Shown: positions 11,186-22,899 of the stretch, piece by piece
Position numbering within the stretch: the first letter of the stretch is position 1
How the letters are laid out: every line of letters begins with the position of its first letter
From: Tetraselmis striata
Taxonomy: Eukaryota; Chlorophyta; Chlorodendrophyceae; Chlorodendrales; Chlorodendraceae
Length of the DNA: 64,000 nt
NCBI GenBank assembly: GCA_006384855.1
Contig: VCJN01001758.1
Location: 186,001 to 250,000, forward strand
Reading direction: 5' to 3'
Translations under genes and position numbers: made by a program
The notes under the pieces: generated by a model
Told to the model about the DNA's origin: nothing
What the model saw: only the letters and a program-made list of their open reading frames with translations
Database searches by the model: none

Positions 11186-12348
11186 ACTGCTCGCGACTGT
11201 TATACTGCAAGTGCGGAAGGGAGTGAAGGCTGCTCGGCTGGCCTGCAGGTATGACTGAAATGGGGCAGCAGCATGTGCAGTAAGGAGAAGCTGATGCTGC
11301 GCGGGCGATGGTGCGGCGCAGCATCAGTGCGCGCGCAGGTAGGACTTCCACGACGATCTGCTTGGCTGGGCTGGGCTGGGCTACTGGGAGTGGGACGGGC
11401 GTGGCGCGGCGATGCGATATACCAAAACTGGATATCGGTATCTGGGTACCAGTACCAGTACTTACCGGTAAGACGCTGTACAGTCTACAACAGGAATGTT
11501 TATCCAGTCTACTTTCTACATTCATGAAGCGCAAAATGTACAGTCTACCTGTACTACCCTGTACTACCCCTCCTCCTGCTCGACCTTGGTTCGGGCTTAA
11601 GTCTCTCTTCTGCTGGCAACCTTTCATAGTTGCTGTTTAGTTCTGTTGTAGTGCGCTTCTGTGAAAGCCCTGATGTAATTAATTTATACCCTGTACTCGT
11701 AGCGCCGCATGCGCATGCGCGGGCGCCCGCATCAACCTCTGGCGCGCGTCTCGCGGATGTCGCGCGCGAGGACCGCGCCTCCGCGCTAAAGTGAAGGGCG
11801 GGCGCGCTCCTCGACAGGGCAGGACTACCGGTACATCCACTCAAGCCCAAGATGTCGAAACACCCTGTCCTTGGTGCAGCCAATCAGATTACAGAATACG
11901 AAGTCGCGATATGAATCGGACAGTTCAAATCAAGCACTATCGCGATGTTGTGAATTGTGAATCGTCAGATCTCAATACCATGTGCTTTTCGACATTGAAT
12001 GTGATTGTAACCGGGTGAAAATGGCGTTCTCCATTATCTCAAATCAATGATACGGTTATAGATGCTCTGGACTGCCACCCTGGATATCCAGCTCATATCG
12101 ATTGACAGATTATATGAGATAATCCGAAATTAAGAAGGAAATATCATATACATATGCAGATATCAAACAGCAGATGCTCTTCTGCGTTCGAGCCACCATC
12201 GCCACAGCGAGCCTGGCGGCCGAGCTTGCCCCCCCTTTCTTCTGATTGCGCATCGCCTACTCCAACAGAGTCTTGCAGCCAACCCCACCGCCCGCACAAC
12301 CTCGAATCTTACCCTCCTCCACCTCCCCCACCTCCCCAACCAGACAAA
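11186..12348. other. Intergenic between divergent CCB3 and PsbX genes
   Basis: No coding feature recognised. The region should hold promoters of both divergent genes. A run of GTACC/CAGTACC-like short repeats lies at about 11,440-11,470. A Pro-rich CCTCCACCTCCCC tract just before 12,349 lies in the 5' leader of PsbX. Confidence 0.45.
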
Positions 12349-13356
12349 ATGGCCGCTATCTCTCTCACCGCCTCCCCCGCCGTTGCCGGCGCGCGCCGGG
12401 CTGTGTCCGGCCGCCCAGGTAAACTCGCCGCCGCAGCTCTGGCGTGCGAGCTGTTTCGCAGTGTGAAGACGATATATTAGCGAAACGCGCCCATCTGCGC
12501 ACGCGTCTGAACAAGCCTCGTTTCACCCGCCCGCCACTGTTTCGTTTCCCTCTTCTACCCGCCTTTTCCCTGGACTTGAAAACGGATACGGTCTCCCCCG
12601 CTGCCGATCATGGCTTGAAAACGGATGCGACACTGGGTGCTGTAGTGGTGAATATGGCAGCAGCTGAACTTCAGCGCGACTATCGGGCCGAGCTGCTGCC
12701 GCTGCACTCTTTCAGCCTGCCAGCACTCTCACAGTGCTGGTCGCCGGGAAAACTAGGCATAGCAGAGCCTCAGCCCACCCGTCACGCGCCACAGCGCCGG
12801 TATTTGATCGCGCCGCACTGGGAGGACCCGATCTCCTTCTGCCGAATACTCGGTACTCGTAGAACTTTCCGGTGGTTCCCGCGGCGGCTTCACGGCATAT
12901 CGTCGCCTGCGGAACCTCCTCCCTCCTCACTGGTTCTCCACGGCTAACGATCACCGCGCCTCCTGCTTGCGCAGTTGCCGCCAAGGCCCGCGTCGCCGCC
13001 AAGAGCAACCGCGCTATGGTGGTCCGCGCCAGGTGAGCTGCAGCTTGGCGCATGCGCTCTGACTAATTCAATACGGTTCGTTATGGAGTTGTGCTTCTTC
13101 TGCAAGTGGGGACTGACTCCCCCCCCGCCCCTCTCCTTCTCTCCCTCGTGCTAGCGCCGACAAGCGTGAGCAGGCCCTGGCCGCTGCCACCGTCACCGTG
13201 GGCACCATCCTCACCCAGGCCGCCCCCGCCGAGGCCGCCATCCCTCCGTCCCTGAAGAACCTGCTGCTGTCCGTGGTGGCCGGCGCGTCTGTGCTGGGCG
13301 TGATCGTGGTGGCCGTCTCCACCGTCTCGCAGTTCGACCAGGTCAACCGCAAGTAA
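12349..13356 (+). CDS. PSBX: Photosystem II reaction centre protein X precursor, 109 aa
   Basis: Three exons, 12349-12418, 12975-13032 and 13155-13356, with GT-AG borders and consistent phases (70 + 58 + 202 = 330 nt). The ATG at 12349 sits in an ACAAAATGGCC context. The precursor has a basic chloroplast transit peptide and then a hydrophobic lumen-type signal (about 48-68) ending in APAEA. Cleavage after residue 70 would leave a mature chain of about 39 residues. It starts AIPPSLKNLLLSVVAG, spans the membrane once and ends SQFDQVNRK. This matches nuclear-encoded PsbX, a one-helix subunit near cytochrome b559 that affects QB-site function. A bipartite presequence is known for nuclear psbX in plants and green algae. 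A TGTAA signal follows at 13,435. Confidence 0.93.
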
Positions 13357-13434
13357 AGCGCGATAACCAGTAAAAACACGCAGCAGCACTTTTAGATGTG
13401 TCATAACATATACGTTGCCGCACTGTGCAGACAA

Positions 13435-13439
13435 TGTAA
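13435..13439 (+). terminator. TGTAA polyadenylation signal of PSBX
   Basis: First TGTAA on the coding strand, 79 nt after the TAA stop at 13,354-13,356. Consistent with the standard chlorophyte cleavage signal. Confidence 0.65.
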
Positions 13440-14084
13440 TATTCACCTTACGTAGCCTCTCCGCTGCCGCCATCCACCGCCCCCAACCCCCCCGATGGAC
13501 ACTGCCACTCCTCCGCCCCTTGCCTTCCCTGTCCTAGCAGCATACCCATCCCTAGCATCAGATGGCGGATGATGGGCTAGGCAACACCCGCACGTGCAAA
13601 CCCTAAAAAACGGTGCACCCTGTGCATGCACGCCTCGTTACACTGCTTGCGTGCACCCGTTCATGGCATGAGGCCATCCAGCAGACATCCTGTGCACCCG
13701 CGCCAAATAAAGACATTGTTCCATATGTTGCTGAGGCAGCAATTGGGACATATTTTACAAGATACATCTGGACACATTGCCCGGAGGAGGGCTCAGATGT
13801 CTGCCCATTTTCGGGGTGCGGTGATGGCCCTAAAGCCATCGGCAGCTTCATGTAAGGCTACTCCCTCCCTCTCTCTCTGAAAGATGGACTCGAACCACGG
13901 CAAGGAGGACTATGTGGACTACCCTTTTAGGCGGGGGGGGGGGGGCGGGGGACCTGGATCTGATGATGGCATCCAGCCTGCTTTCTCTGTAAGACTACTT
14001 CCCGCACCTGCTGATTGATTGCGGCCAGCATGCGGGCAGCCGTCCACCAACATCTCCCACCCCGCAGCATCACAGGCCTCGATG
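13440..14084. other. Intergenic
   Basis: No gene recognised. Contains a short CT-rich stretch at about 13,861-13,878 and a G-rich tract at about 13,932-13,950. Confidence 0.45.
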
Positions 14085-14280
14085 CCTGCCCGCTCGGCCA
14101 AGCGGTGGTCTCTCATCCAAGAGGTCACCGGTTCGATTCCTGGTTCTCACACCGAGAGACAACTTCTGCCCGGCGTGTCCTGCCTGGGTTCACCCGGTTG
14201 ATGCATTAGATAGCCCTCCCGGGTTTGAATGAGGCAATGGTCTGATGGCTATGCCAGACCTACGACTGCAGTTGGCGCTA
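14085..14280 (+). repeat. tRNA-derived SINE-like relic
   Basis: An A-box-like block (GGCCAAGCGGTGGTC, with a near-perfect 4-bp D stem) is followed about 40 nt later by a canonical B box (GGTTCGATTCC). The spacing is that of a tRNA. The anticodon arm is about three nucleotides short, one T-stem pair is mismatched, and no acceptor stem forms, so this is not a functional tRNA. A second GGGTTCACCCGG block and GC-rich tail follow to about 14,280. tRNA-derived SINEs are known in green algae, and this is the simplest reading. Confidence 0.45.
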
Positions 14281-14468
14281 CAAGAGGTCAAGCGCTGGGG
14301 CGGCTTCGGGCGATGACCCCGGGACAAACTTTACTTTTTCTTTTACTTTAATCACCCACTCCTGGGGACGACGGTCACCTGCAGCAGCACCCCCGCCATG
14401 ACTGCAGGTCCAATGGGTCCAATGCCCCAATGAGGACACAAACACGCCAAGAGCTCTGGGAGCCCGCG

Positions 14469-16143
14469 TCAATCGAACTTGGAGGACCGGATGTCCTCCA
14501 GCAGCGGCTTGAGCTCCGGCATGAGGTGCAGCAGCAGGATCTCGAGGACGCCGTGGCCGAGCTGGGTCATGAAGGTGGGCGACTGCAGGATGTGGTAGAT
14601 GTCCTTGGCCGCGCTGCTGTAGCGGCTGCGCCCCACGATGCGGACCAGCGAGGGCGGCGCCTGGTTGAAGATGATGTCCTGCGGGGCACCCGCACCACAC
14701 GTCAAGCCGCTGGATCGCACAGCCGCCGGACCTACGCGAGAGGCGCTGCCAGCCGCGGCCGCGGGCCTGCCGCACCTTGAGCTTGTCGGCGGCGGCCACC
14801 TCCTCCGGCCCCATCTCCGTCTCCAGGGTGATCCAGTTGTCCCTGTTGTAGCCGCCGGGCGGGACGGAGCTGGGCGGCGCCTCCCCCCTGGCCACGTAGG
14901 GGGCTGCCCGCGCCGTGGTGAAGAACACCCCTGGCAGCGGCGCGTGTAAGCGCGCCCGGTGGCACAGTGAGCCGCTCGGAAACGCACTCACAGCGCCGCG
15001 CCTCTGCGCCGTGGAATCAGGGCGGCAGGCAGCCAAGGGGGGGGGGGGGGGGGGGGGGTGTAGCGCACCTCCCGGCCAGAGCAGGTTCCGCAGGCGCATG
15101 ATGAGGCGCGCCCAGGTGTGCGGCGAGCTGATGTCGTTCATCTTGCGGGCGACCAGGAGGTCCACCGTGCCGCCCGCCACGAGGGAGAGCATCTGCTTCA
15201 CCACCACCGTCACCTGCGCGAGACCACAGGGCACCAGGGCGTCAGCCCCGCGTGGGTTGGCTGTCGGGACGGCGGAGGGCGCCGCCGGCCGCAGGTCCCC
15301 ATCGACTCGGGGGATGCATGCCGTGGTCGCTGCGGGGCCGGCGGGGGCGAGCCTCACCTGCCGCCAGATGAAGCCGTGGCTCTGCAGCTCAAACACCGCG
15401 TCCACCAGCAGGTAGAGCGGCTGGCTGATGCCGATGCTGTCCTCCTCGAAGTTGGGGTCGCCCATCTTCTTGAGGGACTGGAGCAGCGCCTCGCCGGCGA
15501 GGCTGGGCGGCTGCCCGTCGTCGGCGCCGCGGCCACCCTGCGCGGCGCTGCCCTCGTCGGCCGCCGGCTTGGTGCGCTGTTGCGGCAGCGCCCCCGCAGT
15601 GGGCGGGCTGCCGAGGGCGCTGTCCGAGGAGCTGCGCAGCAGGGCGGGGGCTTCCGCGAGAAGCCGCGCCGGGCTCAGCGGCGCCCCTGCCTCCCTCGCC
15701 AGGCCCTCCCCCCGGAACTGCTTCGCGGAGGACGCCAGGGCCGCGCCCGTGGTGGATGCCGCCTCCGTCAGGGGTAGAACGTCCTGCCCGTGGGCAGAGG
15801 CCTCCTGCGCGACTGCGCGGCCGCCAGCGCCGGCCACCTGCAACCAGCAGCAGCCCAATTGGCGGAATGGTATATGCATGCGCATGTGAGTGTCACAACC
15901 AGAGAGGAAAAGCCCCGTACGCAGGTACTTGCACAAACTCCGCCTGCAGCTGTAGAGGGTGCCGGCCACTCCTATGTCCCGGGCACAAAAAAAGAGAGGG
16001 GGAAAATCGCATATCATCATCATTATTATTTAAAAACTGTGGAAGTATCGGTGCGTTTCAACCCGTACAGTTATATGAAATCGTGCTTGAAACCTGCGGT
16101 ACGTGTGTACTGCGCTCGTCCGTGGCACGCAGCATCATCCGTA

Positions 16144-16181
<38 letters not shown>

Positions 16182-19100
16182 ATGTATATGTTTGTTATGT
16201 ACTGTGATGTAATCTGTATCTGTATTGTACTATTCATATGTCTATGTAATGTCACTCTGTCTATGTCTATGTATCTTTCTAAAATGTTTATGTTATAGTA
16301 TATGTATATGTATATGTTATGTTAGGTATATGCATATGTATATCATATTATATGGTATATGTTATATGCCATCTGTCTCGTATCTGTATCTGTCTCTGTA
16401 TCTGATCTGTCTCTGTATATGTCTCGTGTCTGTGTCTCTGTCTGTGTATATTTATCTGTATATGTACTCTGTACATGATCTACGTATACTGTAGCTTATC
16501 TGTGCGCCGGTTCTGTCTATGCTCGTACATGTACATGTATGTGTATATGTCTCTGTTCTAATGTCATGTTCTCTGTCTCTGTCTCACTTTATTGTCTCTT
16601 CTCGTCTCTGTGTCTGTGTCTGTCTCTTCAAAATGTAATATGTCCATGATCTATATCCTCACACATAATATGTGCGTAGGTGGCACATGCTTTAAACGGC
16701 GGTTGCCTGGCCGTGTTTAACTTTGCCACCCTTCCAGCGTCGTTGCAATAACCAAGGACAAAAGAAAGACGACAGCATATCACGAGAATACGTGCGTTGC
16801 ACCCATCGTACCAAGCACGCGCATGTATAATGGTTCGTTGACGTAATCTCATCGTCGTACAACATCATTCGGTCCGCATTCCTGTGTCGCTACCTATTTT
16901 TTCGAACAATGCACGTAAAAGTTACCACCAACAACTGGACAATGCGCAATCAAAACAACGTCCTTTGTTGCTGTCCGGCATCGATTCGCAATACGACTAA
17001 ATGCTTGGTGTCAGTATTCTCTCGAAATAATCAAAATCAGCCAGACATTTTCCATTCTTTTCTTTTCTATTCTGATTGCCCTTACTTGCATCCTAATAGA
17101 CTGGCGAGTTACGAGTGGTAGCGCAGCATCGTGAGCCATCCGCCACCAGCGCGTACTTCATCAGGTATCGCGGACTCGTCGCGGTACGGATGTACACGCA
17201 GCGGCGGGACGAGAATACTCGAGTAGAGGTAGACTCCTGCTGGTACGAATAACAAATTGGTTCTGGCCCCCAGTGACCCCCACCGCTGCAAACTCATGTG
17301 CACCCCTCCCTCCGTTGTGAGCGCTCGCGAGCAAACAGGCGCCGCGATGACGTGCGTCCAGTCATCCGCCGCGAAGGGCTATGAACACCGCCACCCCCAG
17401 GACGAGCAAAGGACAAACGCGGCGAGGGGACGCGGCACCTTGCTCTTCAGGCTGTGCCGCGCGTTGTCCAGGTTGTTCGCCACCACGTTGATCAGCGGAA
17501 CCTCCGTCTCCAGCGCGTACGCCGAGCTCCAGGGGTTCAGGAATTCGAACACCTCCGGCGACGTCCCCAGCGACTGAGCAGCCACACACACACACCGTCA
17601 GGCTGATGGGCTCTCTGATTCCCATATGGCGGAACGCATGCCAATCGCCATGATGCGGCATGTGAAGTTTGCTTCATAATAAACATCACTACGTAAAACA
17701 GGAAATGGGATTGTGGGTGTCATCCGAATGGACAAGACCGAAATGAGATCCGTGATGACTCTACTGTCGATACGGCGGCAGTGTGGTCGCCGCCGCATGG
17801 CCGATGCCAGTGACGGCCACGACCACTCGTACTACCGGCCAGGGAGGTGCAGCAGGCAGCAAGTAACGCCGCAGCAGAGGCGGCGAGGGGCTTGGCGCTT
17901 GGTAGCAGCGCGTCGGCCACGAGGCATCCGCGGGGATGCGCGCGCACCTTGTGGATGATGTCCTTCAGGTACACGTCCAGCTGCTCGCGCCGCTCCTCCA
18001 CAAACTCCCACTTGTGCGACGCGAAGATGTAGCGCTTGGGCGGCAGGCTGCCGCCGTACTTGTACGTGTTGCGCAGCTGCTTGTGGAGCTGCTCGAAGTT
18101 GCGGAAGCGGCGCAGCACCGTCCACTCGTGCGTGTTGTCGTGCACCCGGATGTTGAACACCACGTACTCGCGGCTGCGTCGCTCCCCGTTGATCTCAGCC
18201 GCCACCACCTTGGTGTACGGAGTGCCATCAAACTTGGTCGCCTGATGGCATGACGTGAGGCGACAAGACGAGGAGCGGGGCGGGGAGGGACGGGGGGGGG
18301 GGGGGGGGGGGGTTTAGGCGGGGTGGGACGCGGCAACAGCCGGTTGCTTTGCCCGCATGGCATGGCGGATGACCAGCGTGTTCATACGGGCGCACCTCTG
18401 GGCCCAGGTGCCGGTGCGTCCCGCCGGATGCACTGGATATCCCTGCATGCGGCGGCCACAGGTCAGCACTGCCACGCATCGGCTCGGCACGACACGAGGA
18501 CACAGCGAGTAAGGATTGGACAGCACGGCGGGGGATGGCCGTGGCAGGGGCCGCTGCACGCCAACGGTACCTCGGCCGCCCTTGGCCCCGGTGCCTCTGC
18601 TGCTGCTCGCGGGGGCGACCGGCGGTGGGATCGCTTCGGATGCGGTGGAGTCGCCCGCATGCTTCCCGTGCTCGCGTGGATTCGCCTCGGTGGAGACGAC
18701 ATCCGCGCCGCCGGGGGCGTTGCTGCGCGGGGCTGGGGCGGCGGCGCCGGCTTCGCCTTTGGAGGACGGCGTGGCGGAGGCGCCCTTGGCACGGGGGCGC
18801 GCCTCCTTCGGCTGCTGCCCGCTGAGTTGGTCTGCTGCTGCGGCGAGCTTCCCGGCGGCGGAGGCCTGCTTGGCGAGGTAGAGCTTCTTCATGTTCACCT
18901 GCGCGCTCCTGCAGGCCAGCACACCACATCAGGCGACGGTGCCCGCCATTGCCGGCGCTGTTGTCGAGGGAGCGCCCCCCGGGGCGAGGCCAGCACGAGG
19001 TCAGCATCGGCTCACCCCTTGCCCCTCTCCGCCTCGGCGGACGCCGCCGCGCGCTGCTCCAAGGCCTGCTCCCCCTCCTGTAGCGCAGCCGCCGCGCTCG

Positions 19101-21201
19101 CGTCCACCTCCGTGAGGCTGCTCTCCAGCAGCGCCACCAGTTGCTGCATCCACCACCGGCAGCTCAACATCAAATGACACGGAGGCGCACGGCCACACGC
19201 CCTCCGGAGCTCAGTGAGTCACCGCTTCGCAACCGCAGACAAAGCAGGCACATTAGCGCACATTGTCCCATTGAATCGCCTCTGTCTCCCCGACCCCAAA
19301 TGTACTATCGTTTCGCGGCATCGCGTCAAGGTTCAGCCGCGTGGTTCTGCTTTACCGGGATGTATTTCGACGGTGCACAGTGTCCCCCTCCTTGCGCCGA
19401 GGGAGGGCCCCGGGGGTGGGAGGGAGGGCCCGGGGGGGGGGGGGGGGGGGGGGGAAGGGCCGGGGGGGGCAGGGTAGTTCATCCCCTGCGGGCAAGCGCA
19501 CCTTGTTGAGGTACGCCGGCATCAGCATCTGGATGGCCGGCTTCAGGATGGTGGACGCAAACAGCTCCCGGAAGATGACCTGGATCGCGGGGCGCGCGTA
19601 GTCCTTGGGGTCCAGCAGCAGCGCCAGCGCTCCGTCCGCCAGCCGCTTCAGCACCTGGGGTGACCGCCGCGCGACATTTCCCTTCAGCCAGGGGGGAGGG
19701 GGGGGGGGGGATGTTTGCTGAAGAAAAGGGGGTTGCTGGGGGGTGAGCGCGCTCACTTCGTAGTGCTGCTTGCTCGAGAAGAGGGCGGGGTGCAGGTTGC
19801 CGTCCGCCTTCATCTCCTGCCGCAGCGCGCGGTCCCGCGCCAAGGGGTTCATGGCGTCGAGCTCCTTCAGCCCCACGCTGTCCTGCGTGTCTCGGAACAG
19901 CTCGATGATCTCGATCATCAGGTCGCTCATGTCCCTAGGCACCAAGGCACACACGTCCGCGTCGGCGCGGTCGCTCCGTCGCCGCCGCGCCGGCCTGACT
20001 GCCCGCACCATCAGCGATGCCGCTGTCCTGGGAAGCAGCGCGCGATCCGCACCCCGCAGGACAAAAAGGCAGCCGCATCCCCGGGCCAGGGCTCACCTCA
20101 GAAGCATGGCCCGCACGTCGATCTTGCGCGCCCGGGCGACGAGGCAGCCGAAGATGTGGTTGCTCATGCGCCGCACCTCCGCCGGAAACTCGCTGTCAGG
20201 GGTGACCCGCTGCCAGAAGGAGTCGTACAGAAACTGCGCCGCGGGGTGGGGGGCGAGCAGCGCTCAGCGCGGGGCGGCTGAGCCGGGAGGGGGCGCGCGC
20301 ACCTCCTGGGCCGTGCGCGCTCACCTCCTGGATGATGTTGCCGAGGAACTTCTCCCACGCGCTCTCCACAATGGGCGCGTTGACGGACTTGCGCCACTGC
20401 TCGTCGCGCGGGGCGGGGCGCGGCGCCTGCTTCAGCGTGGGGTTGTACTTCCGCCGCTGCCCGCTGCCGGTCGGCGCCGCCCGCTCGCATGCGGATGTCC
20501 ACTTGCGTGGATGCCCAGAACGCAACGCCGACGAGCATCGCGGCGAGCGGGAAGTTCCATGCCAGGCTGGCGCTTGTCCCTGTCGGCGCAACCGGAGCCA
20601 GCACCGCCTCAGACTCCCCCACTCGTGAGCCCATGCCGTACCAAGTCCCCGGCCGATGCACGCTGGCTGTTCTGCTGGAGCGGCAGGAAGCCGCTGAATA
20701 TGCGCTGTGTCAACGTGACGTATCACCTTTGCAGCTTTAATGATATGAAGCTTAAAAGCTGCGCATGCTTGCTTCTCTACCCGTGTGCTCTCGATCTATC
20801 TCTCCCCCTCTCCCTCTCCCTCTCTCTAGCTCTCAACACTTTCCAGCAACTGGTGTAACCACACCCTCCCAACCAAGCGCAAGCTGATGCCGAAACAATA
20901 GGGTTTCACGTCATTCTTTGTGTTCGCTATTTTGTAGCGCACGCGATTTGATGGATGAGAAAGAGGCTGGGAGCGCACTTGTCAGAAGCCATGCCAGGGC
21001 CGAGCTGGCGAAAAGGAGCCTGGCGAGCTGGTTGGAGCAGCCCTCCAGCAAGATTTGCAGCGCGCTGCGCCCGGCGCCCGGCGTTCCAACCGGCGGTCTG
21101 GCCGGTGGTGGTGGCACATAGTCGGGGGCTGCGCCGGGCGCGGCCTTCCGCTGTCTCACCGCGTCCGCCTGCCCCGAGGGCCTCTGCGCGGCACCCTCCA
21201 T
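14469..21201 (-). CDS. Sorting nexin with PXA, PX and Nexin_C domains, about 958 aa, 14 exons
   Basis: Fourteen minus-strand exons with GT-AG borders fit in phase: 21201-20979, 20579-20325, 20233-20097, 19934-19757, 19654-19502, 19143-19016, 18908-18571, 18442-18396, 18241-17948, 17573-17439, 15837-15358, 15213-15069, 14930-14776 and 14678-14469 (TGA). Two membrane helices near the N-terminus are joined by TRTSASLAWNFPLAAML, as in plant PXA proteins. The PXA domain spans exons 2-5. A disordered Ala/Pro linker follows. The PX domain is in exon 9 (WTVLRRFRNFEQLHKQL, SLPPKRYIF), and Nexin_C spans exons 11-14. Such proteins are membrane-anchored and bind phosphoinositides at endosomal or ER contact membranes. 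One fault: exon 2 carries one base too many (or two too few) between about 20,444 and 20,485, so helix 2 and PXA lie in different frames. No GT donor there could rescue it. Confidence 0.85.
15838..17438 (-). other. 1.6-kb intron of the sorting nexin, with (TATATG)n
   Basis: The largest intron of the gene, and AT-rich unlike the flanking exons. It holds a TATATG-type microsatellite at about 16,138-16,182 and a long decayed TATGT/CTGTCT-type satellite tail to about 16,630. No exon with a phase fitting 17,439 and 15,837 was found inside, and none is needed because both borders are phase 0. Confidence 0.5.
18292..18312 (+). repeat. G21 homopolymer inside a sorting-nexin intron
   Basis: Twenty-one consecutive G. 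The intron ends at the acceptor beside 18,241. Similar runs lie in other introns of this gene: G22 at 15,037-15,058 and G23 at 19,432-19,454. On the transcribed sense strand these are C runs, so they can extend the polypyrimidine side of introns. Confidence 0.9.
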
Positions 21202-22899
21202 GCACCTGGACCTAATTACAGAGCGCTCCTCCCACTAGCAAGACACGGAACTGTGCATCGGACCTGAAGTCTGGGTGGGGTCGTCGTCGTCTGTGCGCTG
21301 CTGGTCGCAGGTGGTCGTCGTCTGATCATCACCCCGCCATCGTCGTCGCGTCGCGATAAAAACGGCGCGCGGCATCATCGCGCGCGGCGGGTGATGTTTA
21401 AAAAATTAGAATCGCACATACTGGTATTTACACCGTACCTGCACCATTCGTTCGTCTTTATTATATTTGTAAATAATAGGGTACATGAAGTCGCTGTACG
21501 TATGTGTATCGTGTTGTCTATCGATATACCTTGGACACACCCTTTTTGTTTATTATTGTATGTAGTGAGTGACTATCTCCTGTGCCCTACTACAGCCCAA
21601 CTGGAATAAATAAATATAAATGAAAAGGTGTAATAATGAAAAGCTCGGAAGATATCATCGTCGTCCTCTAAGAATTTCATTTACCCATCTATCTAGCATG
21701 TATATTATTAGCAACGCACGACTATTATTCATTAAAAAAAAGATTGCCCGTATATTACGACGGCCCTACGCTACTGGCTGCGCTAGCGCCATTTTTAGAT
21801 AGAAATAAAATGGGACACGGGCGAGCAATACCACCACAATATATATATACGACGAATATTTAGCGACTATAGATAGAAATTATCTGAATAAAATACTACA
21901 TTAATACATTAATACAAGCAGGTACAAAGAGTATACGTATACCGTCCGGAAGGCTTTTGTACACTTTCGGTATATTAATTTCTTTTCACGGTCAATAGTC
22001 GTACGAGTCTTGAATGTACGATGAATGGCATCAGTGGCATGCCTGTACGAAGAAACTGAGTCGGTAGTCCATACGAAGTACTTGATGTTAGTGGTCAGCG
22101 GCCGTCGCGCAACGCCTTCGCGTCGTGGCGTGTACTTCGCCGACCGCCAGGCGTGCTGCGGGGGCAACGCGGCAGGCGGCGGTGCGACGGGGCGCCGGCG
22201 ATGCGGCGGCGCAGGCAAGCAGCAATCGGGATAACGGTAGCTGTACTGTGCCGCCACGAGAGACTCCGCCAGAAGTTGTCATCCGCCCGCAACCCGGCGT
22301 GCACAGCGTTGCACCTCACCGAAACCTGTCTCACCAGCAATAGGTACTGCCGTTTCTTCGAGCTTCCACACTCCGTCCACCCCTTGTGCTTTGCGGTGCC
22401 AACAGCGGTGCCAACAGCGCACACCGAATGTCGTCGCCACGGGGAATTGCGCCGCGAAGGTTCCAGCAGCCCGTGGAACTTGCGATCGCCGTTGCGCCCT
22501 TTATCTCGGGAGCAAGACGGCAGCCTGTCGATGTGCACCCGTCCGACTTACCCTCGCTTCTACTGCTGGCTCTATGACTGCATCGCGCGTTTTAGGGCCT
22601 GGCTTTTGAAAGCTGAACGTCGTCATCCAGCTCGTCAGCACGGCGCGTCGGGAGGGGGGGGGGGGGGGGGGGGGGGTCAGATCACGGAGGGCGACTATCC
22701 AACTCCGCCGTGGTGCCTCGTTTTCTAGCTCAGAGTAGCTGCTGTGAATCATCGCCATTAGCGTCTTGATGCCGCGAATCTCGAACCTAGCCAGCACATG
22801 AGCCTCTTATATCTACCCCCAGGTGCATAGACTGCGGGCGCCCTGACAACCCCTTGCGTCGTCCCGCCCCTCGGCAGGAGAGCGCTTGACGTTGCCGCC
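21202..22899. other. Intergenic between divergent sorting nexin and DnaJ genes
   Basis: No gene recognised. 21,390-22,020 is AT-rich with only short frames. 22,090-22,560 is GC-rich with overlapping frames but no motif. G23 lies at 22,654-22,676. Promoters of both divergent genes should be here. Confidence 0.45.

Noticed and set aside
14278..16023. A 581-codon minus-strand frame
   Set aside because: It reads through introns of the sorting nexin. GT-AG borders with matching phases and conserved Nexin_C blocks support the spliced model instead.
19770..20858. A 362-codon plus-strand frame
   Set aside because: Antisense to sorting-nexin exons. Its Arg/Ser-rich content is the complement of conserved PXA codons in GC-rich DNA.
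22095..22728. Overlapping frames upstream of the DnaJ gene
   Set aside because: Several frames on both strands are open at once because of GC-rich sequence. None has a motif or splice partner.
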